Both the position numbers and the translations under genes were made by a program. This document shows, one piece after another, positions 57,977 to 64,000 of a stretch of DNA of 64,000 bases; the stretch's first letter is position 1, and each line of letters opens with the position of its first letter. This DNA is from an uncultured Dehalococcoidia bacterium (GTDB lineage Bacteria > Chloroflexota > Dehalococcoidia > Lucifugimonadales > Lucifugimonadaceae): positions 186,001 through 250,000 of the forward strand of contig OX638325.1 of assembly GCA_951812795.1 (NCBI GenBank). The letters are read 5' to 3'. The notes under the pieces were generated by a model. The model was not told where the DNA came from, ran no database searches, and saw nothing but the letters and a program-made list of their open reading frames with translations.

Positions 57977-58375
57977 TTACAATTCCCTTGCACCAGGCAG
58001 GTTGCCCATTTTTTTGTCGAGAGTCAAGGTTTCGTAGCCGGATTCTGAATAGCCGTCCACGATTAAATGGTCGACGAGCCCAGCGCCGCGTGCGGTCTGC
58101 AATAACCTCATGATCCGGGAACCGCTCAACGGTCGAATCAAACCCGAACGGAAAATGTTCAGTATTTCGTTCCGAGCTTCGGCTCTCGTTGCGCCGTAGT
58201 GGTGTTGGACCGCGACGTACGCTTCTCCGATGGCTTGATTCGAAGCGACGATTTCACCGTTTTGATTTTCAACGATGTCGGTCAAAACGGCAACGCAACG
58301 TCGATATTCGTCGAGCGAATCGCGCGACATCAGTCTGACGAGCACCGACGTATCAATCCCGTAACGACGAATCAT
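57977..58375 (-). CDS. PIN-domain toxin (VapC-like)
   Basis: 132 residues with the PIN pattern: YGIDTSVLVRLM with the first Asp (about 8), VASNQAIGEAYVAVQHHYG with the conserved Glu (about 51), and GLVDHLIVDGYSESGYETLTLDKKM with the later Asp residues. It is probably a Mg-dependent RNase toxin. It starts 23 bases inside the end of the AbrB-like gene, a coupled arrangement. It stands between the LLM gene and the M20 peptidase. Confidence 0.88.
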   Translation of the reverse strand: MIRRYGIDTSVLVRLMSRDSLDEYRRCVAVLTDIVENQNGEIVASNQAIGEAYVAVQHHYGATRAEARNEILNIFRSGLIRPLSGSRIMRLLQTARGAGLVDHLIVDGYSESGYETLTLDKKMGNLPGAREL

Positions 58376-58595
58376 AAGTGCCTTCCCTGAACTTACGAAT
58401 ATCGAATGGTTCCTGACCTGGTTTGATCAAGTGATGTAACCCACCGAGCAACGACAGATCTATGCGCCGGGGACGTAAAACGTAACCTTCTTCGGTTTCT
58501 CGAAGTTCGATTTGGTCGCCGGGTTCGACTCCAAGGGACTCCAAAACGTGTTTTGGGAACGTAGCTTGACGCTTGGATGTGATTTTGATGTACAT
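58353..58595 (-). CDS. AbrB/SpoVT-family antitoxin (VapB-like)
   Basis: 80 residues from the ATG at 58595, which has AGGAGT 8 bases upstream. The N-terminal swapped-hairpin domain MYIKITSKRQATFPKHVLES with GVEPGDQIELRETEEGYVLRPR is typical of AbrB/MazE-like DNA-binding antitoxins. The C-terminal 35 residues should bind the PIN toxin. The longer frame to 58649 has no such site. It probably represses its own promoter. Confidence 0.87.
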   Translation of the reverse strand: MYIKITSKRQATFPKHVLESLGVEPGDQIELRETEEGYVLRPRRIDLSLLGGLHHLIKPGQEPFDIRKFREGTYDSSLRD

Positions 58596-58764
58596 TGAAT
58601 TACTCCTTACTGAATTGTACCGATAGTAAGGCGGCGAATCAACTGACATTCGGTTCGTAGAGTTTTAGCTGGGAAGCGAAAAATGGTTGCCAGCGCTTCA
58701 ATTTTCTATCCGAACAACGTAATTTGTTAGGTTGTTGATGCAAGAACACCACGGAAACCCAAAC

Positions 58765-60126
58765 ATGACAACACTCGAACAACTCCTCGAAGAGGTCGAT
58801 GCCTCTGCCGCTGAAATCGTTGAGCTCGAGCGGCAGATGATTCAGATACCGACTGTCAACACGGGTCAGATGCCAACGGGCGACGAAACGCCGCTCGCCG
58901 AATTCATCCGCGACTGGTTCCATGGCGAAGGAATCACCGACACCCAGATACTAGCCCGTGACCCCGAACGTGGAAACATCATCGCCGTCTATCCGGGTAG
59001 CGAAGCCCGTTGCCGCCTGATGTTCATGTCTCATACCGATGTCGTACCGGTCGAAGACTACTCCAAGTGGTCGTGGGAACCCTTCGGCGCGGAGGTTTCC
59101 GGTGGCAGGATCTACGGCCGGGGCGCATCGGACTGCAAAGCGTTGTTGACCGCCCAAGTGATGGCGATGGCGATCCTTAAACGCAACAACGTGCGACTAA
59201 AACACGGCCTCCGTCTGGTCAGCGGCGCCGACGAGGAACATGGCGGCCGATGGGGCTTCGGATGGTTGGCTGACAACCACCCTGAGTCTTTGGAGTGCGA
59301 TTTTGCGGTCAATGAAGGCGGCGGAACACCCGTTGAGCAGGGCGGAGCGCTGTCCTACCTCCTAGGCACCGGCGAAAAAGGACGGCTCGAGATCAAGATC
59401 ACCCTCCTCGGAGAAAGCGCCCACGCCTCGGTGCCTTGGCAAGGTATCAACGCCTCCGAAAGACTTTGGCGAGTACTCCAACGGATCGAAAACTACGAAC
59501 CCGAAGTCAACACTTCATTACCGATATTCGACTATCTCAACCTTTTCGGCATCGAGGAGCGCCCGACACCCGACAACATCGAACGGATCCTAGGCGACCT
59601 CGAAGACAACTCACCGAGACTGAGTTCCATGCTCAGAGCGCTGTCGCGAATGGTTTGGACGCCAACGATGATCAGCGGTGGCATTAAGTCGAATAGCGTC
59701 CCAGAAAACATCACTGTCACCTGCGACGTCCGAACTTTGCCTTTCCAGACCGAGGAATACGTCCACAGCGAGATCGAAAAGACCATCGGCGATGTGGAAG
59801 GCGTTTCGTTCGAGATCGACTATATGTCGGTGCCGAACTCATCCCCGTTCGAAACCGACTTGGCCGAAGCCATTAAACGAGCCCAAGCCTTGGCGGTATC
59901 GAGAGATGACATCCAGTGGATACCAGCCGTCAGCAACGGCTTCACCGATTCGAGGTTCACGCGCAACCTCGGCATCATCACTTACGGTTTCGCCGGAACG
60001 CATCCCGACGACGATCCGATGCTGTCACGGGCGCATGGAACCGATGAGTCGGTGGGTATCGAGTCGTTGATCAGTGGTACGAAGTGCATGATCGCGCTGG
60101 CGTGGGATCTGTGTGAGGCACAGTAA
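58765..60126 (+). CDS. M20 family metallopeptidase (ArgE/DapE/CPG2-like)
   Basis: 453 residues. The catalytic core has MFMSHTDVVPVEDYSKW (metal-binding His and Asp), GRGASDCKALLTAQVMAM, and LVSGADEEHGGRWG with the catalytic Glu pair, followed by a dimerisation domain and a C-terminal metal His region FAGTHPDDD. It hydrolyses an amide bond of an N-acylated amino acid or small peptide. The ATG at 58765 (GGAA 9 bases upstream) is chosen; TTG 58732 and ATG 58738 are in-frame alternatives. It is followed by the AlkD gene 4 bp on. Confidence 0.88.
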   Translation: MTTLEQLLEEVDASAAEIVELERQMIQIPTVNTGQMPTGDETPLAEFIRDWFHGEGITDTQILARDPERGNIIAVYPGSEARCRLMFMSHTDVVPVEDYSKWSWEPFGAEVSGGRIYGRGASDCKALLTAQVMAMAILKRNNVRLKHGLRLVSGADEEHGGRWGFGWLADNHPESLECDFAVNEGGGTPVEQGGALSYLLGTGEKGRLEIKITLLGESAHASVPWQGINASERLWRVLQRIENYEPEVNTSLPIFDYLNLFGIEERPTPDNIERILGDLEDNSPRLSSMLRALSRMVWTPTMISGGIKSNSVPENITVTCDVRTLPFQTEEYVHSEIEKTIGDVEGVSFEIDYMSVPNSSPFETDLAEAIKRAQALAVSRDDIQWIPAVSNGFTDSRFTRNLGIITYGFAGTHPDDDPMLSRAHGTDESVGIESLISGTKCMIALAWDLCEAQ

Positions 60127-60130
60127 TTTG

Positions 60131-60880
60131 ATGGCGATGGACGTGGTTGCGGTTGCTGACGAGTTGGCGATCGAGATGAAGGCCGCGGGATCGGAAGATC
60201 GCGCGGTGAATGAAAAACGTTATCTGAAGTCCGAGATCCAGCATTACGGCGTTAACGTGCCGACGATAAGGAAGTCGGCACGCCGCTTCGCCCGCGAGCG
60301 CAACTCCTTAACCAAACCCGACTTGATCGGTTTAACAGACGAATTGTGGGACCGTGATGTTTATGAGCTACGGAAGTTGGCCGTGAACATTCTTGCGGCG
60401 CGGATTCAGGTTTTTTGCGTGGACGATGTCGGGTTTGTCGAAGGGTTGCTGCGTCGGTCACATACTTGGGCGCTGGTCGACGATCTGGCGACCAATGTTG
60501 TTGCGCCGATGATCTTGTGTGCATCAGAAGCCGAACGCGTTCGTGCGAGGTGGTCTGAGGATGCCGATTTTTGGGTGCGCCGAACGGCAATGCTCGCGCT
60601 GTTGCCACGATTGCGGCGCGGGCGCGACGACTGGGAGGAGTTTGCCGGGTACGCCGATACGATGTTTGATGAAGAGGAGTTTTTCATCAGGAAAGCGATC
60701 GGTTGGGTGTTGCGGGAGGTGTCGAAGCATTCGCCGGATTTGGTGTTTGAATGGATGAAACCGCGAGCGGCGATGGCCTCGTCGGTCACGTTTCGCGAGG
60801 CAGTGAAATATCTTTCTGAAGATCAGCGTTCGCGGCTTACTGAACTCAGGAAGGCGTCGGCGCGGAGGACACGAAGTTGA
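60131..60880 (+). CDS. DNA alkylation repair protein (AlkD-like HEAT-repeat glycosylase)
   Basis: 249 residues from the ATG at 60131; a GTG at 60113 inside the M20 gene is a longer alternative. Features: YLKSEIQHYGVNVPTIRKSARRF, LTDELWDRDVYELRKLAVNILA, LVDDLATNVVAPMIL, FWVRRTAMLALLPRLRRGRDDW, and EEFFIRKAIGWVLREVSKHSP. Together they match AlkD, which flips no base but removes bulky cationic alkyl adducts by an all-helical HEAT fold. Its TGA overlaps the sulfatase TTG by three bases. Confidence 0.85.
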   Translation: MAMDVVAVADELAIEMKAAGSEDRAVNEKRYLKSEIQHYGVNVPTIRKSARRFARERNSLTKPDLIGLTDELWDRDVYELRKLAVNILAARIQVFCVDDVGFVEGLLRRSHTWALVDDLATNVVAPMILCASEAERVRARWSEDADFWVRRTAMLALLPRLRRGRDDWEEFAGYADTMFDEEEFFIRKAIGWVLREVSKHSPDLVFEWMKPRAAMASSVTFREAVKYLSEDQRSRLTELRKASARRTRS

Positions 60881-62607
60881 AACGTCCAAACGTTCTTTTC
60901 ATCATGGCTGACCAGTTGAAATGGTCGGCGTTGCGGATGTACTCCGAGATCGGAATTCCGACGCCGTCATTGGAGCGGTTGGCTGCGCGTGGCGTTATGT
61001 ACCGGAACGCAGTGACTCCGCACCCTCTGTGTGTCCCGGCGCGCACATCGGTCATGACTGGGCGGTATCCGCACTCGACCGGATGTCGACGGAACGAGAC
61101 ACTGATGCCGGACACCGAGACGCATGCTTTCCAGATCTGGCGCGATGCGGGTTACACGAACGGGCTGATCGGGAAGAACCACTGCTTTGTCGATTTAGAT
61201 GTTTTCGATGTCTACTGCGATATGTCACACGGGGGTTTGCCGAAAGGAGATTACCAGGGATCGGAACCGAATACGAAGGGCATGGATTGGGTACGACCGG
61301 TTGAATCGATCAACAAGGCGCACGAGGGACGAACGCAACTCAACGAAAATCCCCAAAGTCCCACGATCGCGTACGCCGTCACCGACTACCTGCTCGAGGA
61401 CTACGGTTCTAACGTCATCACGGCCCAAACCGAAGCGTTTCTAGACAGAATTGCCGATGACGACAAGTTCGGCCGCGACCGACCCGAAGACAGCGGTGAT
61501 CGACCATTCGCACTCTGGGTTTCCTATCCGGACCCCCACGAACCTCGCGAAGCACCGCGCCAATACGTGGACATGTTCCCGCCGGAAAAAATCGCTCTAC
61601 CTCCGACCAGACGAGGAGAGTTCGATAAGGATGGCGGTGTCGAACATCTCGACGATGGTCCGTATCCACCGAGTGGCGAGGTCAGTCCCGCGCCGGAGGT
61701 CAATCGGGTGCTGTACGCGATGTTAGGAATGAATGATGACAGTGAGGAGGACATCCGAAATCTGGTTTCGGTGCACCATGCGATGACCCGAATGGTCGAC
61801 GATGGTATCGGCCGGATTCTCGATAAATTGGAAGAGCTGGACATGCTGGAAGACACGATCATCGTTTTCACTGCTGACCACGGCGACTTCATGGCCGAGC
61901 ACAACATGTCGGTTAAGGGCGGCGTGTTTTATGACTGTTTGACGCGAGTTCCGTTGATTGTGTCGTTTCCCAAAGGTGGGGTGCCTAGCGGGGCGATTGA
62001 CGAATCGATGGCGAACACCGTTGATATTCTGCCGACGCTGCTTGAGTTGCAGGGTTTGGCGACATTTGAAGGGATTCATGACGGGTGGGTCGGTGCGAGT
62101 TCGGACGAGGATTCACAGGATGAATCGACGACGCTGGGTGGTAATGGAACGGTTCGAAATGAGTTGCTCCGTCGGATACAAGGTAAGCCCCTTCCTAACG
62201 CAACTGGGGCGGAGCCGCGAATCGCTGCGTTCTCAGAATACGGCGCGGGTGGACCACCAGTGACAATGTCGCAACTCGACGAATGCGAAAAGCCCTGGGG
62301 TTATCGAACTCTCATTGCAACCTTGTGGGGTAGGGAGGCTCAGGGTCGGCGGAAGATGGTCCGGACGGTTGAGTGGAAATATGTGACGGATCCGATGGCG
62401 CAAGGCGCGGGTAGTGGCGATGTTGCAGATCCTGAGGATGAGCTGTACGACTTGGTGAATGATCCTTGGGAGCTTTACAACGTGGCACATGATCCCAAGA
62501 ACGTCAAGGTCGTTTCGGAGATGCGGCGGTTACTGGCGGACTGGATGATTTCGACGGAGGATCCTGAACCGGTGGCATTACCGCAGTCGATTGGGCGCTC
62601 CCGGTAA
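60877..62607 (+). CDS. Arylsulfatase-type sulfatase (formylglycine-dependent)
   Basis: 576 residues. N-terminal metal site VLFIMADQLKW, then the sulfatase signature LCVPARTSVMTGRYPHSTG, in which Cys52 (CxPxR) would be converted to formylglycine, and the second metal site VFTADHGDFMAEH (about 330). No signal peptide is seen, so it is likely cytoplasmic unless atypical. It releases sulfate from an organic ester or, less likely, a phosphonate. TTG at 60877 with GGAGGAC 7 bases upstream, coupled to the AlkD gene. A formylglycine-generating enzyme is not in the window. Confidence 0.93.
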   Translation: MKRPNVLFIMADQLKWSALRMYSEIGIPTPSLERLAARGVMYRNAVTPHPLCVPARTSVMTGRYPHSTGCRRNETLMPDTETHAFQIWRDAGYTNGLIGKNHCFVDLDVFDVYCDMSHGGLPKGDYQGSEPNTKGMDWVRPVESINKAHEGRTQLNENPQSPTIAYAVTDYLLEDYGSNVITAQTEAFLDRIADDDKFGRDRPEDSGDRPFALWVSYPDPHEPREAPRQYVDMFPPEKIALPPTRRGEFDKDGGVEHLDDGPYPPSGEVSPAPEVNRVLYAMLGMNDDSEEDIRNLVSVHHAMTRMVDDGIGRILDKLEELDMLEDTIIVFTADHGDFMAEHNMSVKGGVFYDCLTRVPLIVSFPKGGVPSGAIDESMANTVDILPTLLELQGLATFEGIHDGWVGASSDEDSQDESTTLGGNGTVRNELLRRIQGKPLPNATGAEPRIAAFSEYGAGGPPVTMSQLDECEKPWGYRTLIATLWGREAQGRRKMVRTVEWKYVTDPMAQGAGSGDVADPEDELYDLVNDPWELYNVAHDPKNVKVVSEMRRLLADWMISTEDPEPVALPQSIGRSR

Positions 62608-62620
62608 ACCGGAGCAGCTT

Positions 62621-63745
62621 TCAGAAGATGCCTTTGGGTTCTACGCCGAGGTAGAACTGACCGACGGTGTCGTAGTGGTCAGGTCGGCCTTGGATTTGTT
62701 GTCTGATGGCGTGGGCGTCTTGAAAACAGCGTTGAATGGTGTTGGTTTCGAAGATGGCGGTTGAACCGCATATGGTGTAGGCGGTGTTGACGATGTCGGC
62801 GGATGTCCGGATGGCGTGGGTGCCGGCGAGGCGGACTTTGATCCGATCCTCGGTCGGTAGCTTGTGATGCTCGACGACGGTCCGCCACATCTGGTTGGTG
62901 GCTTCGTCTAAGAAGGCGCGGGCAGAATTCCAAAACGCTTCGGCTTCGCCGATCATTCGCTGCGTGGTTTTATCGGCGCTAAGGATGTTGGCACCGCCTT
63001 GCTGGGTTTTGCGTTTTGTGAGGTCGATAGCGAAGTTCAATGCGGTTCGGGCCACGCCGAGCGCGACGTTGGCGAATCCCGATGCAAACATCGGTGTGGT
63101 GTGAATGACGTAGAGAGGTCCGGGTTCGCGTGATGGCTCGTTGAGACCGTAGGAGCGTTCGGTCGGGACGAAGAGGTCATCGTTGACGAAGCTTTGGCTC
63201 GCAGTGCCACGTAGGCCACCAACGAACCATTCGTCGATGACTTTCACTTGTGATTTGGGGATCAGGAAGGTTCGCATCTCGACCGGGTCCGACTCGTGGA
63301 CTGGTGCAAGTGCAGCTACCCATGTGGCGTGCGAGATACCACTGCTGAAGTCCCAGCGGCCGGTTAGACGATAGCCGCCCTCCGTTTTGATTGCTCTGGT
63401 GCCCGGCCGTGGAGGGCCATTGGTTACGACCGTAGTGGGGTCGCCCCATATCTCTTGGGCTGCGGATTCACTGACGCGAACTGCATTCGTGGAAAATACG
63501 TTGTTTTGATTCACGCACCAACCGACACTGGCGTCGATTTCGGCGAAGATACGAACGATTTTCAGGAACTCTGGGTGCTCGAGCTCGGAACCGCCGAGTG
63601 ATCGTGGCAACAGGAGACGGAAGAATCCGGCTTCAATCAGGGGGCGAACCACGTCCTCAGGGATGCGTCGTTCATTGTTGATGCGATCGACATGAGGAGC
63701 GACCGTCGATGCGAGGTCGTGGGCTCGCTGGATGAGTTCGGTCAA
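62621..63745 (-). CDS. Acyl-CoA dehydrogenase-like flavoprotein (group D monooxygenase type)
   Basis: 374 residues with the acyl-CoA dehydrogenase fold but lacking a clear catalytic Glu in the usual place: AGFFRLLLPRSLGGSELEHPEFLKI, ASVGWCVNQNNVFSTNAV, GGYRLTGRWDFSSGISHATWV, and a C-terminal helix bundle ending GSTAIFETNTIQRCFQDAHAI. This resembles FMN-dependent monooxygenases of the DszC/HpaB type as much as a dehydrogenase. It is convergent with the sulfatase (13 bp) and precedes the partial gene at the window end. Confidence 0.82.
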   Translation of the reverse strand: MTELIQRAHDLASTVAPHVDRINNERRIPEDVVRPLIEAGFFRLLLPRSLGGSELEHPEFLKIVRIFAEIDASVGWCVNQNNVFSTNAVRVSESAAQEIWGDPTTVVTNGPPRPGTRAIKTEGGYRLTGRWDFSSGISHATWVAALAPVHESDPVEMRTFLIPKSQVKVIDEWFVGGLRGTASQSFVNDDLFVPTERSYGLNEPSREPGPLYVIHTTPMFASGFANVALGVARTALNFAIDLTKRKTQQGGANILSADKTTQRMIGEAEAFWNSARAFLDEATNQMWRTVVEHHKLPTEDRIKVRLAGTHAIRTSADIVNTAYTICGSTAIFETNTIQRCFQDAHAIRQQIQGRPDHYDTVGQFYLGVEPKGIF

Positions 63746-63766
63746 ACGGGGTGCGTTGGAGTTGAG

Positions 63767-64000
63767 TTAAGACAGTTCGTCTGGGACGACGACGTCAGGT
63801 TCGAGTTCTAGGGGGTATCCGGGGAAGAAGTCCCGCCATGGTTCAAACTGCTCGACGAACTGCATGCCGTGGTCCATGGAGGGCAGTTGCTTGATTGCTC
63901 GCCCGGGGTCGTAGCCCATGGTTTTGGCGATTGCTTCGATGCCGCCGCGTCGGGTGTGACGTACTCCACCGACGTTGAAAAGATCGCCGTCGTCGTCTTC
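63767..64000 (-). CDS. Unidentified protein, C-terminal 77 residues (5' end outside the window)
   Basis: On the minus strand the frame is open from the window edge (EDDDGDLFNVGGVRHTRRGG) to the stop at 63767-63769, ending VVVPDELS. It includes IEAIAKTMGYDPGRAIKQL and FEPWRDFFPGYPLELEPD. It ends 21 bp before the start of the acyl-CoA dehydrogenase-like gene, on the same strand, so the two may be cotranscribed. I recognise no family in this piece. Confidence 0.65.
   Translation of the reverse strand, partial: EDDDGDLFNVGGVRHTRRGGIEAIAKTMGYDPGRAIKQLPSMDHGMQFVEQFEPWRDFFPGYPLELEPDVVVPDELS

Noticed and set aside
60113-60130. GTG start for the AlkD-like gene inside the M20 gene
   Set aside because: Would give a longer overlap; the ATG at 60131 gives a usual N terminus.

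Overview
The window looks like a chromosomal segment of a marine, SAR202-like Chloroflexota (Dehalococcoidia-related) bacterium. That assignment is inference: there is no rRNA, and it rests on the mix of gene families (Ni-superoxide dismutase, siroheme-dependent heme genes, HpnCDE, Na+-pumping decarboxylase subunits, and many sulfatase, LLM-flavin, SDR and amidohydrolase genes) and on GC-rich palindromic repeats of a kind I associate with such genomes. I saw no tRNA, rRNA, CRISPR array, prophage or insertion sequence.

Layout. 0-10.4 kb (+): the end of a PxpC-like carboxyltransferase; gamma, biotin-carrier and beta subunits of a Na+-translocating decarboxylase; a DapA-family aldolase; a TauE/SafE exporter; then a coupled 2-methylcitrate cycle block prpB-prpC-prpD followed by a TPP enzyme and a cupin. 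10.5-11.5 kb: divergent sodN and its maturation protease sodX. 11.6-18.2 kb (-): one tightly packed heme/siroheme operon in the order ahbAB (fused siroheme decarboxylase), sirC, hemC, cobA-hemD (fused), hemB, ending in an aquaglyceroporin and an arsenate reductase. 18.2-22.5 kb (-): polyprenyl synthase, hpnC, hpnD, hpnE (squalene formation). 22.6-25.6 kb: divergent hsp20 and clpC with a palindrome at the expected hsp20 transcript start. 25.7-36.2 kb: housekeeping genes (VTT membrane protein, ispDF fusion, cysS, secG, gatB, pcm, and a sufB-C-D-U run without sufS).

From about 38-40 kb the character changes to an accessory, catabolic and transport region: substrate-binding proteins, an epimerase, a RelE toxin-antitoxin pair, D-2-hydroxyacid dehydrogenase, an ABM-domain protein, an orphan DUF559 nuclease, SDR, MFS, two ABC-2 exporter pairs, amidohydrolase, beta-propeller proteins, NYN protein, LLM oxidoreductase, VapBC-like pair, M20 peptidase, AlkD, sulfatase and an acyl-CoA-dehydrogenase-like flavoprotein. 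Between 40.2 and 53.5 kb the intergenic space is packed with several families of palindromic GC-rich repeats, which I did not see in the first 40 kb. Two of the tandem arrays lie on either side of the DUF559 gene, one repeat copy sits in frame inside a dehydrogenase gene, and one repeat-associated tandem duplication carries a copy of the 3' end of a gene. This repeat landscape is the most unusual aspect of the window.
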